Assembly (NCBI RefSeq): GCF_026151395.1
Contig: NZ_JAMQPV010000001.1
Span: 620,001 to 684,000 of the forward strand
Length of the DNA: 64,000 nucleotides
Source: Leptospira limi
Lineage (GTDB): Bacteria; Spirochaetota; Leptospiria; Leptospirales; Leptospiraceae
Direction: 5' to 3'
The notes beneath the pieces are model-generated. The model saw only the letters and a program-made list of their open reading frames with translations, was not told where the DNA came from and did not search any database. The position numbers were made by a program, and so were the translations under genes. Positions 18,009 through 27,267 of the stretch are shown here, piece after piece (the stretch's first letter is position 1; the number at the start of each line of letters is the position of its first letter).

Positions 18009-18361
18009 TGTCGAATCCATCAACAGAAGAAGAATTTTTAGTTAATAGCATCATCGGAGAAGGGGCTGAGTTCACTGGTGAATTTAAGTTCCCTGGTCTC
18101 ATCCGTATCGATGGAAAATTTCGTGGAGTTCTTGAAACTACAGGAAAGGTCCTCATCGGAAAGTCAGGAATCGTCGATACTGATATCAAAGCACGAGTTG
18201 TGGTTGCTGGTGGAGAAATCCGCGGAAATATTTATGCAACAGAACGTGTAACACTACTTTCAAGTTGTCGATTAGAAGGGGACATTGTCACTCCTCGCCT
18301 CATCGTTGAAGAAGGTGTAGTGTTCCACGGGAAATGTACAATTAACCCCACTCGTCATTAG
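18008..18361 (+). CDS. Bactofilin
   Basis: A 117-residue bactofilin. The central right-handed beta-helix (about 15-105) is built from short strands with regular glycines, for example GEFTGEFKFPGLIRIDGKF and VVVAGGEIRGNIYATERV; flanking termini are short. Bactofilins polymerise without nucleotide into filaments at the inner membrane and recruit cell-wall enzymes. In Leptospira one bactofilin has been linked to the helical cell shape. The start shares a base with the stop of the M23-like gene, so the two are made together and the filament may localise that protein. Confidence 0.93.
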   Translation: MSNPSTEEEFLVNSIIGEGAEFTGEFKFPGLIRIDGKFRGVLETTGKVLIGKSGIVDTDIKARVVVAGGEIRGNIYATERVTLLSSCRLEGDIVTPRLIVEEGVVFHGKCTINPTRH

Positions 18362-18369
18362 GCGGGTTT

Positions 18370-18840
18370 ATGATCATCCAAAACAACAACCCCAAGTCGG
18401 TCTCGACTCAGGCAAAAAAAGGTTCCAAAGAAAAACTCAATGGTTCCTTTGCTCCCGTCGATGAAGCCAAACAAAGTTTTTTAGAAATTTTAGAATCGAT
18501 TGTTCCTTCTGGAAAAGAAGAAACAAGAGAACTGAATGAACTTTGGAAAGATTTACCTGATTTGGAAAAAGACCTAATCAAAGATCCCAATCACAAAAAC
18601 CTCGAATCGTACAAAAAACATATCAAACAAATAGCCGAACTCATTCTCAAAAAAAACTACAAAGTGATGCAAGCACCCCAACGCGGACGAAATGACCAAA
18701 AAGACGTTCGTTATGTGAAGGTAGTGGATGAAAAATTGGACCTTTTGGCAAAAACCATGTTTTCACCCAACAACAGTGCCTTTGTTATTTTGAAACAATT
18801 AGATGAAATCAGAGGTCTACTCATTGATCTAAAAGGATAA
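18370..18840 (+). CDS. YaaR/DUF327 family protein
   Basis: A 156-residue mostly helical cytosolic protein. The domain runs from FLEILESIVPSGKEE to LDEIRGLLIDLKG and includes the conserved YKKHIKQIAELILKKNYKV and RYVKVVDEKLDLLAKTM. This is the DUF327/YaaR family, found in Firmicutes, spirochaetes and others, of unknown function. It lies eight bases after bactofilin and four before the ABC exporter, inside a cell-envelope operon, which hints at an envelope role. No catalytic residues are evident. Confidence 0.85.
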   Translation: MIIQNNNPKSVSTQAKKGSKEKLNGSFAPVDEAKQSFLEILESIVPSGKEETRELNELWKDLPDLEKDLIKDPNHKNLESYKKHIKQIAELILKKNYKVMQAPQRGRNDQKDVRYVKVVDEKLDLLAKTMFSPNNSAFVILKQLDEIRGLLIDLKG

Positions 18841-18844
18841 TTCA

Positions 18845-20665
18845 TTGCAAACACCTGACCGACCTAAGTCAAAAAACCTCCGAGTCCTTTCTAAAACTTT
18901 TTCCTATTTAAAACCATACCGAATCCAAATGATCCTCTCTTCGTTTGCTCTCCTTTTTACAGCGGGGGTTACTTTGGGTCTTGGACAAGGATTACGCCAT
19001 TTAGTGGATGCAGGATTCTCTGCTAAATCCAAACAAGAATTAGGTTATGCTCTTGTCTTTATCATCTTCGTTGGAATCCTCCTTGCAATTGGAACTTACA
19101 TTCGGCATTATACAGTTTCATGGATCGGTGAAAGAGTCGCTTCTGACATTCGCATTGATGTATTCAAACACATCATCTTCATCCATCCCAGTTTTTTTGA
19201 ATCCAACTCTCCTGGGGAAATCCAATCCCGAATTACAACCGATACTACTCTCATCCAAACTGTCATTGGTTCTTCTGCCTCGATTGCTCTCCGAAATATT
19301 TTGATGTTTGTCGGTGGGATTATTTTTCTTTTTATCACCAATGCAAAACTCACTATGATTGTTCTTATCAGTGTTCCCTTTATTGTGTTTCCCATTCTAT
19401 TCTATGGAAAACGTGTGAGAAACCTTTCTCGAAACACTCAGGATAAAATTGCGAATATTGGAACCTATGTAAGCGAATCCCTTCTCAACATCAAAATTTT
19501 ACAATCCTTCCACCACCAAAAAGTAGATATCGATGTATTCTCCAAAACCGTCGAAGATGCTTTTACCGTTGCAGTTGCCAGAATTAGACAACGGGCACTT
19601 CTCATCGGAACTGTCATTTTATTCATTCTAACTGGAATTAGTTTTATGTTATGGGTTGGTGGAACAGATGTCCTCGAAGGAAAAATCACAGGGGGAGAAC
19701 TCATTGCATTTTCCTTTTATGCCATCATGGTTGCAAACAGTGTAGGAGCTGTGTCTGAAGTTCTAGGAGATTTACAAAGAGCAGCAGGTGCAACAGAAAG
19801 ACTCATGGAACTTTTGTTATCCGAATCTGAAATCAAAAATCCAATTCTTGCAAAACCTATTTCAGAAGTATTCCATTCCCAAAACTCTTTAGTTTTAAAA
19901 AACGGTTCAGGGAAACAAAATGGACTTACAATCCTTTTAAAGGATTTAACATTTTCGTATCCTTCACGTCCGGAATCGAAAGCCATCAAAGGAATCAATT
20001 TAGAAATTCCTGCCAATAAAACCACAGCTCTTGTTGGACCATCAGGAGGAGGAAAGAGTACATTATTCGAACTCATCCTACGTTTTTATGACCCAACTTC
20101 AGGTTCCATCTCCATCGGTGGAATCAATATTAAAGATTTAGAGTTAGGAGACTTACGTTCCCTCATCGGATTTGTTCCCCAACAACCAATACTCTTCAGT
20201 GGAACCCTACGAGAGAATATAGCCTATGGAAAACCGAATGCAAGTTTCGAAGAAATCCAAACTGCAGCAGAAAATGCTTATGTGATGGAATTTTTAAACC
20301 AGTTACCAGATGGGTTTGATACGAACTTAGGGCACTTGGGTACAAGATTATCTGGAGGACAAAAACAAAGGATTGCAATCGCAAGGGCCATCCTCCGAAA
20401 TCCAAGAATCCTTCTACTCGATGAAGCGACATCAGCACTTGATTCAGAATCCGAACAGATGATCCAAAGAGCTTTGGATTTTCTAGTAAAGGAAAGAACA
20501 ACCATTATGATAGCACATCGTCTTTCGACAGTTGTGAAATCAGATCAAATTGTTGTGATTAAGGAAGGAGAAATTGAGTCCGTTGGAACACACGACGAAC
20601 TCTTACGAACAAGTGAGTTGTATGAGCGTTTAGCGAAATTACAATTTCACACCGAGTTGCTCTAA
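18845..20665 (+). CDS. MsbA-type ABC exporter (fused membrane and ATPase domains)
   Basis: A 606-residue half-transporter. The six-helix membrane domain (about 20-310) contains RIRQRALLIGTVILFILTGI near helix 5. The ATPase domain has Walker A GPSGGGKST near 399, the Q-loop VPQQPILFSG, the signature RLSGGQKQRIAIARA near 505, Walker B ILLLDEATSALD and the H-loop IAHRLST. Such homodimers flip lipid A-core, lipids or drugs. The start is a TTG four bases after DUF327. Its end overlaps parB (other strand) by 27 bases. MsbA itself is possible but the substrate cannot be told. Confidence 0.9.
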   Translation: MQTPDRPKSKNLRVLSKTFSYLKPYRIQMILSSFALLFTAGVTLGLGQGLRHLVDAGFSAKSKQELGYALVFIIFVGILLAIGTYIRHYTVSWIGERVASDIRIDVFKHIIFIHPSFFESNSPGEIQSRITTDTTLIQTVIGSSASIALRNILMFVGGIIFLFITNAKLTMIVLISVPFIVFPILFYGKRVRNLSRNTQDKIANIGTYVSESLLNIKILQSFHHQKVDIDVFSKTVEDAFTVAVARIRQRALLIGTVILFILTGISFMLWVGGTDVLEGKITGGELIAFSFYAIMVANSVGAVSEVLGDLQRAAGATERLMELLLSESEIKNPILAKPISEVFHSQNSLVLKNGSGKQNGLTILLKDLTFSYPSRPESKAIKGINLEIPANKTTALVGPSGGGKSTLFELILRFYDPTSGSISIGGINIKDLELGDLRSLIGFVPQQPILFSGTLRENIAYGKPNASFEEIQTAAENAYVMEFLNQLPDGFDTNLGHLGTRLSGGQKQRIAIARAILRNPRILLLDEATSALDSESEQMIQRALDFLVKERTTIMIAHRLSTVVKSDQIVVIKEGEIESVGTHDELLRTSELYERLAKLQFHTELL

Positions 20666-21535
20666 GATTCGTTCCATATCACTTAGGTTGGCATAGGAAA
20701 AAACAATTTTACCTTTGCCATTGGTTTCATTATGAGACACTTCCACCTTAGAACTAAATTTATTCCTTAACTTTGTTTCTAGTTTCACAATGCTTGCATC
20801 ACGTTTGTCAGATACACTCGTCGAGGAATTAGATTTTTTATCAGGGTTCAAAAGATTAGAAACATAGTTTTCCACTTCACGAACATTCCAACCTTCTGTG
20901 ATCACTTTTTGAGCGACCTCAAATTGTTTTTTGGAATCGGGAATCGAAAGAAGAGGGCGCGCTTGTCCTTCTGAAAGTTTCCCTTCCTTCACCCAATCTT
21001 GTAATGGTTTTGGCAATGCAAGGAGTCGAATCAAATTGGAAATGGTTGCTCTGTTTTTACCCACACGAGTGGCCAGGTCAGTAACCTTTAACCCTCGTTT
21101 GTCGATGATGGCTTGGTAAGCATACGCTTCATCCATTGGATTTAAATTTTCCCTTTGGATATTTTCTATCAGGGCAAGTTCCATCATATCTGCTTCGGAT
21201 AGATCCCGAACAATCGCTGGTATCTTTGCAAAACCTGCAAGTTTACACGCACGTAATCTTCTTTCTCCAGCTACTAAAAGGAAACCTGAACCAGATGGAT
21301 TTTTTTGAACAACGATGGGTTGGATCACACCATGTTCCACAATTGTATATGATAATTCTTGGATAGATGCGTCTGAAAATTGTTTTCTAGGTTGGTGAGG
21401 GTTTGGAGCTATTTCAGATACTTTGATTTCTCTAAGACCCGACTGTTCGTCCTTAGAAATTTCAACATTGTTCTCATTGACTGGAATTAAATTACCAAGT
21501 CCTCTTCCTAAAACTTTTCCTTTGCCGAGTGCCAT
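20639..21535 (-). CDS. parB: Chromosome-partitioning protein ParB
   Basis: A 298-residue CTPase clamp that loads at parS and spreads along DNA. The ParB/Srx domain has box I EIAPNPHQPRKQF and box II LVAGERRLRACKLAGF (near 83-98), the GENxxR-like ALIENIQRENLNPMDEA, and an HTH (TDLATRVGKNRATISNLIRLL) that reads parS. The C-terminal dimer domain is short. Two parS sites are at 22797 and 23756. It follows parA at a three-base gap. Its 3' end overlaps the exporter gene on the other strand. Confidence 0.96.
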   Translation of the reverse strand: MALGKGKVLGRGLGNLIPVNENNVEISKDEQSGLREIKVSEIAPNPHQPRKQFSDASIQELSYTIVEHGVIQPIVVQKNPSGSGFLLVAGERRLRACKLAGFAKIPAIVRDLSEADMMELALIENIQRENLNPMDEAYAYQAIIDKRGLKVTDLATRVGKNRATISNLIRLLALPKPLQDWVKEGKLSEGQARPLLSIPDSKKQFEVAQKVITEGWNVREVENYVSNLLNPDKKSNSSTSVSDKRDASIVKLETKLRNKFSSKVEVSHNETNGKGKIVFSYANLSDMERILEQLGVKL

Positions 21536-21538
21536 ACC

Positions 21539-22300
21539 TTATGCCCTCCCTACAATTTCTTCCGCTAAACTTTTATAACTTTTTGCACCAACACCATCAG
21601 GATCATAGTAGTTGATAGGTTTACCGAAGGAAGGTGCTTCTGATAATTTTACATTCCGAGGAATGACAGTTTCATAAACTTTTTCTTTGAAATAGTTTCT
21701 CACATCATCTGCAACTTGGTTTGCGAGGTTCGTACGTTTGTCATACATCGTAAGAAGAACACCTTCAAGAGCAAGAGAAGGATTCCATTGTGACTGCACT
21801 AAGGAAATGATTCTCATAAGTTGTGAAAGTCCTTCGAGTGCGAAGTACTCTGTTTGTAAAGTGATCATCACTGATTGAGAAGCACAAAGTGCATTGATGG
21901 TTAATACGCCAAGAGAAGGGGGACAATCGATTAAAATATAATCATAAGATTCTTTGATGGAAGCAAGAGCATCTTTGAGTTTGAATTCTTTTTTCTCAAT
22001 TCCAAGAAAGTCTACTTCAAGTCCTGAAAGGTTAATATTCGATGGAATGATATCTAGATTTTGAACAAAAGTTTTTTGGATCGCCTCTCTAGCTGATAAC
22101 TCTCCGATCATTACTTCATAAGTTGTTTTATTCAGTGATTGTACTTCTAAACCAAGTCCAGATCCTGAATTACCCTGTGGGTCAATATCAAGTAGAAGAA
22201 CTTTTTTTCCCAGATCAACAAGATTGGATGCTAAGTTGATCGCAGTCGTTGTTTTTCCAACGCCACCCTTTTGGTTACTGATCGATACGATTTTACCCAT
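21539..22300 (-). CDS. parA: Chromosome-partitioning ATPase ParA/Soj
   Basis: A 253-residue deviant-Walker ATPase. The P-loop is [14 protein letters not shown] (residues 10-23), with the signature lysine at 11. [16 protein letters not shown] and the Walker B-like [12 protein letters not shown] follow. It binds DNA non-specifically as an ATP dimer and is released by ParB, moving origins apart; in some species it also regulates DnaA. The start overlaps the end of rsmG by eight bases and parB follows, giving the classical mnmG/rsmG/parA/parB arrangement near oriC. Confidence 0.97.
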   Translation of the reverse strand: MGKIVSISNQKGGVGKTTTAINLASNLVDLGKKVLLLDIDPQGNSGSGLGLEVQSLNKTTYEVMIGELSAREAIQKTFVQNLDIIPSNINLSGLEVDFLGIEKKEFKLKDALASIKESYDYILIDCPPSLGVLTINALCASQSVMITLQTEYFALEGLSQLMRIISLVQSQWNPSLALEGVLLTMYDKRTNLANQVADDVRNYFKEKVYETVIPRNVKLSEAPSFGKPINYYDPDGVGAKSYKSLAEEIVGRA

Positions 22301-23036
22301 TCTTGTTTTTTGTCTCCTTTACGATTTCTTTCCAGTCACGGGGGTATCCCTTTTTCGGAAGTGAATTCTTTTGCAGTATTTTGATATGTCTCTTTCCAAC
22401 AAACTCTAATTCAGGAATGGGAATTTCTTTTTTCATCACAAACCCATTATTAATCAGGACCTCTGTTTCTTTTTCCAGATCTGGATACGGTTGCGCAAGA
22501 AAGGGACATAAGATTCCTTTTTGTTTTACCATTCTCGATGTGACTTCCGCGATGTAAGGATAGGGAACCATAGCTCTGGAAGTGACTACATCGAAATTAG
22601 AATTGATCTCTTCTGTGCGCGCATAGATAAACTCAACACGTTTTGAAACTTTAGAAAGACTTCCAGACGTGACTTCCGTTTCCAACAAAGCTAGTTTTCG
22701 TTTTTGAGAATCTACTAAGAAGACATGCGGTGCTTTTTTCAAGAGCGCAAATAGAAATCCAGGCAAACCTGGTCCTGTTCCGACATCAGCTACATTTGTT
22801 TCACGTGAAACATATCCTGTAGTTTTCAATTTCCAAACAAAGATCATCGATTCTATAATATGTCTCTCTAGAATCTTTTCTGAATCATTTCTGGAAAAGA
22901 ATCCCCCTTTCTCATTATCTCGTTTTAAAAACTCATAAAAGTTTTTCACAAGCTCCCAATCAAATTCTGGTTCGATTAATGGAAAGAGTTCTGGGATGAT
23001 CGTTTGGATTTCTTCTTGGATAGTTTTTTCTGACAT
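22293..23036 (-). CDS. rsmG: 16S rRNA (guanine527-N7)-methyltransferase
   Basis: Methylates G527 of 16S rRNA using SAM. A 247-residue protein with the SAM motif [16 protein letters not shown] near residues 82-97, the FVYART-like FIYARTEEI and the [12 protein letters not shown] segment typical of GidB/RsmG. Loss of RsmG gives low-level streptomycin resistance in many bacteria. A perfect parS site (22797-22812) lies within its codons for YVSRET. Its ATG region also holds GACATAA. The divergent hypothetical gene starts 58 bases away. Confidence 0.94.
   Translation of the reverse strand: MSEKTIQEEIQTIIPELFPLIEPEFDWELVKNFYEFLKRDNEKGGFFSRNDSEKILERHIIESMIFVWKLKTTGYVSRETNVADVGTGPGLPGFLFALLKKAPHVFLVDSQKRKLALLETEVTSGSLSKVSKRVEFIYARTEEINSNFDVVTSRAMVPYPYIAEVTSRMVKQKGILCPFLAQPYPDLEKETEVLINNGFVMKKEIPIPELEFVGKRHIKILQKNSLPKKGYPRDWKEIVKETKNKNG
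22797..22812. other. parS site (perfect match)
   Basis: TGTTTCACGTGAAACA, a perfect 16-base palindrome identical to the parS consensus bound by ParB in most bacteria. It lies inside rsmG, about 1.3 kb from the start of parB and 7 kb from the proposed oriC. Encoded residues are VSRET. Confidence 0.93.
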
Positions 23037-23070
23037 AATCGTATTATCGTTTTATAGAATTTCGCCGATG

Positions 23071-23084
23071 TCTCCTGTAGGAGA
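23071..23084 (+). promoter_or_regulatory. Inverted repeat covering a ribosome site
   Basis: TCTCCT-GT-AGGAGA, a perfect inverted repeat; folded, TCTCC pairs with GGAGA around loop TGTA. The AGGAG half is the ribosome site of the following secreted-protein gene (ATG at 23095), so the hairpin could limit its translation. On the other strand it lies in the leader of rsmG. Confidence 0.35.
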
Positions 23085-23094
23085 AATCATTTCC

Positions 23095-23820
23095 ATGTTT
23101 CGATTGTTTATTTTTTTCATCATCTTATCCTTCCCCATCTTAGGTTACACTCCAGGCAAATGGTCCCACAAAGATGCCTACCTTTTCAAAAAGGTAAAAA
23201 AAGTTCCAAACAAAGAGATCGTTCGTAATGCCGAGGGCCAAGTGATTTATGTTGCAGAATATGAATACAGCTCAGATGGAAAATTAATCTCCGAATCTTA
23301 TTCAGACAAAGAAGGGAAGGGAGATGGAAAGACAACCTTCCGTTATACAGATGGATTGTTAACCAGTGAAGAAGTGTATGATAATGGCGGTCACCTTGTC
23401 GAACGTAAGGACTTCCAATTTAAAGGTCGTGCTTTGAAAAAGATGAACGTGAAAGATGCTGAAGGAAAACTCGTGATGGTTTATTCCATTGAGAGCGATG
23501 GAGAAGGAAACGTCTTTGCTGCCGAAGGTAAAAATTTAGAAACCAAAGACACCGAATCCTTTCGTTTCCAAATCGATCCGAAACGACCTAATGTACAAAT
23601 CCAATATTTAACCGACGATAAGAAGAAGGGACTAGGTGAAATCCATTTCAAATTTGATACGAAAGGCAACTTAGTCGAAAGGGAATTTTTCCAAGGCGAG
23701 AATCGTAGGGTTCACAAATTGAAATACAAATCGGATGGAAGTTTAGAGTCCCACTCGTTTCACGTGAAACAGGGAGATAACTGGATCCTAGAGAAAACAC
23801 ATGTCCTTGTTTACGAGTAA
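23095..23820 (+). CDS. Secreted protein with YD/MORN-like beta repeats
   Basis: A 241-residue exported protein of unknown function. Residues 1-18 form a signal peptide (FIFFIILSFPILGYT). The rest is made of repeating short strands with the pattern x-Y-x-x-D-G-x-L (YEYSSDGKLISESYSD, FRYTDGLLTSEEVYDNGG, FKFDTKGNLVEREFFQGE, LKYKSDGSLESHSF), like RHS/YD or MORN-type sheets. The frame is open upstream to 22996, but the ATG at 23095 is preceded by AGGAG and begins the signal peptide. A near-perfect parS site lies in its last codons. Confidence 0.75.
   Translation: MFRLFIFFIILSFPILGYTPGKWSHKDAYLFKKVKKVPNKEIVRNAEGQVIYVAEYEYSSDGKLISESYSDKEGKGDGKTTFRYTDGLLTSEEVYDNGGHLVERKDFQFKGRALKKMNVKDAEGKLVMVYSIESDGEGNVFAAEGKNLETKDTESFRFQIDPKRPNVQIQYLTDDKKKGLGEIHFKFDTKGNLVEREFFQGENRRVHKLKYKSDGSLESHSFHVKQGDNWILEKTHVLVYE
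23756..23771. other. parS site (15 of 16 match)
   Basis: CGTTTCACGTGAAACA differs from the parS consensus only in the first base. It lies about 950 bp from the perfect site, within codons for SFHVKQ of the secreted-protein gene. Confidence 0.88.
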
Positions 23821-23849
23821 GTATTAAGAAATCTCTCCTATCTAATTCC

Positions 23850-23876
23850 GTTGGCAAAGTAGAAAGTTTTGCCAAC
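23850..23876. terminator. Hairpin after the secreted-protein gene
   Basis: GTTGGCAAA pairs with TTTGCCAAC around a 9-base loop, 30 bases after the stop at 23820. There is no T run after it, so it may be a processing or rho-assisted end. Confidence 0.4.
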
Positions 23877-24204
23877 ACCAGTCTCATGAATCTTTACTGT
23901 TCCTTCCTCTTTAACGAAACAGTTTTCGGAAACAATTCATCTCTTGCTTTCCAGAGGTTCGCCTCGTTCTTATCTTCAATCAATCCATTTTAGAAATTCA
24001 AAATTTAGATTCAATTGTTTCTGAATCAATCAACCAGGAGTCACGGCTTAGTTTACTTCTGGTATTATCTGTTCTCTTTGGATGCACATCGAATAAGGGG
24101 AGGTATGGTTGTTCTTAACCTTAAAACAAGTCTGAATCCCCTATGATCAAAACTGTTCTTGATGATTACGTTTTCTTAAAACTCTAGTGAGTCCCTTTAG
24201 GCAT

Positions 24205-24234
24205 AAAAAAACCAAGAAGGGAAACCTTCTTGGT
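24205..24234 (-). terminator. Rho-independent terminator of mnmG
   Basis: On the minus strand ACCAAGAAGG, loop TTTC, CCTTCTTGGT, then a run of seven T. A 10-bp perfect stem about 60 bases after the mnmG stop. On the plus strand only TTATAG follows, so it acts for the minus strand. Confidence 0.9.
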
Positions 24235-24294
24235 TTATAGTCTTCTATCCTTTCGTAAAAGATGTGCTAATTGGAAAAATCAGTTTCCTCTCGT

Positions 24295-26169
24295 TTATCT
24301 TCGATCGACCAAATGATAAAGAAGTAAATCCACATCCGATGGATCAACTCCTGAAATATGTAAGGCAGTTTCCAAATTGAGTGGTCTATGTTTTTCTAAC
24401 TTCACGATCGCTTCTGTTTTCAAACCTTTCACACTTGCGTAATCAAAGTCGGTAGGAATTTGGAAGTTTAAAAACTTCTTACGGTATTCAATCGTTTCCA
24501 GTTCTCGTTTCAAATACCCTTCATACTTAATTTCCATCTCCAACACCGCTTTTTCATCTTCATTCAAAATCGAAAGTTCAGAAACAATCGGTTCAATGTC
24601 TTTAATTTTGATATCCGAACGTTTCAAAAACGAAGCAAGGGTATGACCAAATTTATAATTGGTGATCTGCTTTTCTTCTAAGAGTTTTGTGAGCTCTTCC
24701 GATGGTTTCATCGCAGAAACAAAAAGATGGGATTTGATTTTTTCAATTCTTGCATATCGATCTTTCATCTCTTTATACAAAGACTCTTCGACAAGACCCA
24801 TCTCATATCCATACTGCATAAGTCTTTGGTCAGCATTGTCTTGTCTGAGTAGTAGGCGATACTCAGCACGGCTTGTGAACATTCGATAAGGATCTTCCAC
24901 ACCCTTGTAAACAAGATCATCCACAAGAACTCCGATATAAGATTCACTCCGTTTGAACAAAATTGGTTCTTCTTTTCTCACAGACCGAATCACATTATAA
25001 GCGGCAACAAGTCCTTGGGCTGCCGCTTCTTCATACCCAGTGGTTCCATTGATCTGACCCGCATGGTAAAGACCTTTTACCTTTTTTGTTTCGAGAGTTG
25101 GATTGAGTTCCGTTGGATCTACATAATCATACTCGATGGCATAACCAGGTCTCATGAGTTCTACTTCTTCCAAACCTTTGATGCTTCGTAGAAACTTCCA
25201 TTGCACTTCTTCAGGTAAACTTGTGGAGACACCATTCAGATACATCTCGTTTGTCTCGTAACCTTCTGGTTCGATAAAGATTTGGTGACGGTCTCTCTCA
25301 GCAAAACGAACTACCTTGTCTTCAATGGAAGGGCAATATCTTGGACCTATACTTTTGATCTGTCCTGAATACATAGGAGAGAATTCTAAGTTCTGTTTGA
25401 TCAGTTCATGAGTGGTGTCGTTTGTGTAAGTGATGTAACAAGGAATTTGTCTGCGATCAATCTTCTTTGTGGAGAAAGAAAACGGGCGAGGGTTTTCATC
25501 GCCGTCTTGGATTTCGAGTCCATCAAAGTTGATGGAGTTTTTATGAACACGAGCAGGAGTTCCTGTTTTCAAACGACCAAGTCGTAATTCAAATCGTGCC
25601 AATGTGTGAGACAAACCTTTGGTGGTTGGTTCGCCAATCCTTCCTGATTCTTTTTGGTAAGTTCCAATGTGAATCACACTCGATAAAAATGTTCCCGTGG
25701 TTAAGATCACATGATTTGTATAGAACGTAAACCCACGACCTGTGATGACACCAGTCACCTGGTTTCCATCCACAATCAAATCTTCAACTGTATCTTGTCT
25801 GATGGAGAGGTGTTGTAATTTTTCCAATTGGTGTTTCACCATCAGTTGGTATTGTTTTTTCTCTGCTTGTGCACGTGGTGCCCAAACGGAAGGACCTTTG
25901 GATGTATTTAACATCTTGAATTGGATCCCTGTTTGGTCGATCACTCGACCCATCAGTCCACCAAGGGCATCCACTTCTCGCACCATATGTCCTTTTGCAA
26001 TTCCACCAATCGCTGGGTTACAACTCATCTGCCCAATTGTATCTAAGTTCATTGTGATGAGTAAAGTTTTGAGGCCTGCTTTGGCTGAGATATAAGCGGC
26101 TTCGGTTCCGGCATGTCCTGCGCCTACAACGATACAATCAAATTGGTTGGGATAAAAGGAAGGATTCAT
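24295..26169 (-). CDS. mnmG: tRNA uridine-5-carboxymethylaminomethyl modification enzyme MnmG
   Basis: An FAD enzyme that, with MnmE, makes (c)mnm5U34 in several tRNAs. A 624-residue protein, normal length. The FAD motif [13 protein letters not shown] is at 13-25. Both GidA signatures are visible: [17 protein letters not shown] (near 90) and the later segment [23 protein letters not shown] (about 370-392, given here in part). The C-terminal MnmE/tRNA-binding domain has [16 protein letters not shown]. It has its own terminator and does not directly join rsmG; a 1.3-kb stretch with the secreted-protein gene separates them. Confidence 0.97.
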   Translation of the reverse strand: MNPSFYPNQFDCIVVGAGHAGTEAAYISAKAGLKTLLITMNLDTIGQMSCNPAIGGIAKGHMVREVDALGGLMGRVIDQTGIQFKMLNTSKGPSVWAPRAQAEKKQYQLMVKHQLEKLQHLSIRQDTVEDLIVDGNQVTGVITGRGFTFYTNHVILTTGTFLSSVIHIGTYQKESGRIGEPTTKGLSHTLARFELRLGRLKTGTPARVHKNSINFDGLEIQDGDENPRPFSFSTKKIDRRQIPCYITYTNDTTHELIKQNLEFSPMYSGQIKSIGPRYCPSIEDKVVRFAERDRHQIFIEPEGYETNEMYLNGVSTSLPEEVQWKFLRSIKGLEEVELMRPGYAIEYDYVDPTELNPTLETKKVKGLYHAGQINGTTGYEEAAAQGLVAAYNVIRSVRKEEPILFKRSESYIGVLVDDLVYKGVEDPYRMFTSRAEYRLLLRQDNADQRLMQYGYEMGLVEESLYKEMKDRYARIEKIKSHLFVSAMKPSEELTKLLEEKQITNYKFGHTLASFLKRSDIKIKDIEPIVSELSILNEDEKAVLEMEIKYEGYLKRELETIEYRKKFLNFQIPTDFDYASVKGLKTEAIVKLEKHRPLNLETALHISGVDPSDVDLLLYHLVDRR

Positions 26170-26337
26170 ATTATGTCTTCTTAGTGTAACGATTCTTATG
26201 TCTTATGAAAAATAAGGAGAGTTAAGACCACTCTCTAGAACGATATCAAAACCATCGGCGTATGCTTCGAGAGAAAAAAAGATAAAATTCATTTTCTAAT
26301 TTTGAAACTCCTGAAGATTGGAAGGATAGGAATCTCA

Positions 26338-27261
26338 ATGGCTCAGAATTCATTTCCGTATACATACTTTGAAGGCAAAATTGTTCCGTCAGAAGACGCG
26401 AAAGTCAGTGTCCAAACCCACGCTCTCCAATATGGCACAGGTGTCTTTGGAGGAATCAGAGGTTACTACAACGAAGCTAAAAAAAATCTATATGTGTTTC
26501 GGTTACCAGAACATTGTAAACGACTTGTGAACTCCACAAAGATCATGCAACTTCAAATCAAAATCACACCTGAAGAAATCCAATCTATCATCTTGGATCT
26601 TCTGAGAAAAAATGAAGCCAAACAAAATGTTTACTTAAGACCTTTCATTTATACATCAGCCTTACAACTATCACCACGTTTCCATGATGTGAAAGCAGAC
26701 ATCACTGTGTATGCTTTGAAACTTGATGATTACTTAGACACACAAAATGGTCTCACAACTATGGTGTCTTCTTGGCAACGATTCTCAGACAACCAAATAC
26801 CAACTTTATCCAAAGTAAGTGGTGGGTATGTAAACTCAGCGTTAGCAAAATCAGAAGCAGTTCAAAATGGAATGGATGAAGCAATCTTTCTTGATGCAAG
26901 AGGTTTTGTATCAGAAGGTTCTGCCGAAAATTTATTCATCGTTCGTGATGGTGTGATCCACACTCCAACCATTCCTTCTTCCATTCTTGAAGGAATCACA
27001 CGACGAAGTATCATTCAAATCGCAAAAGATTTGGGATACCAAGTTATCGAAAGAGACATCGCAAGATCTGAACTTTACATCGCTGACGAATTGTTTTTTT
27101 CAGGAACAGGAGTGCAAGTGGCTTGGGTAAAAGAAGTGGACAGACGTGTGATCGGAAATGGAAACATAGGACCGATCACTAAAAAAATCCAATCTATCTT
27201 TTTTGAAACCGTACGTGGTGAACAACCAAGTTACATGAATTGGCTGACTCCGGTGTATTAA
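26338..27261 (+). CDS. ilvE: Branched-chain amino-acid aminotransferase
   Basis: A PLP enzyme that transfers the amino group between glutamate and the keto acids of Ile, Val and Leu. The 307-residue class IV fold begins with FPYTYFEGKIVPSEDA and has HALQYGTGVFGGIRGY near residue 30-45. The PLP lysine is in LSKVSGGYVNSALAKSEA and the family signature continues with EAIFLDARGFVSEGSAENLF. The frame is open to a TTG at 26302; the ATG at 26338 follows AGGATAGGA and fits the family length. It is followed by holB after six bases. Confidence 0.93.
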   Translation: MAQNSFPYTYFEGKIVPSEDAKVSVQTHALQYGTGVFGGIRGYYNEAKKNLYVFRLPEHCKRLVNSTKIMQLQIKITPEEIQSIILDLLRKNEAKQNVYLRPFIYTSALQLSPRFHDVKADITVYALKLDDYLDTQNGLTTMVSSWQRFSDNQIPTLSKVSGGYVNSALAKSEAVQNGMDEAIFLDARGFVSEGSAENLFIVRDGVIHTPTIPSSILEGITRRSIIQIAKDLGYQVIERDIARSELYIADELFFSGTGVQVAWVKEVDRRVIGNGNIGPITKKIQSIFFETVRGEQPSYMNWLTPVY

Positions 27262-27267
27262 GATAAA

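Larger units (their letters stand above)
23821..24294. other. 474-bp gap without a recognised gene
   Basis: No frame with good coding character was found. It holds a 9-bp hairpin GTTGGCAAA/TTTGCCAAC at 23850-23876 just after the secreted-protein gene and the mnmG terminator at 24205-24234. In between, GGGG at about 24096 could pair with CCCC near 24140, enclosing a small GGTT/AACC hairpin. This could be a small RNA, but there is no promoter or family match to support it. Confidence 0.4.

Noticed and set aside
24090..24150. Possible small RNA with GGGG/CCCC closing stem
   Set aside because: No promoter, no terminator of its own on the plus strand and no match to a known RNA family; kept only as a note in the gap entry.
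26217..26235. GAGAGT/ACTCTC hairpin between mnmG and ilvE as a leader regulator
   Set aside because: Six pairs only, no T-box or attenuator features, and no leader peptide.
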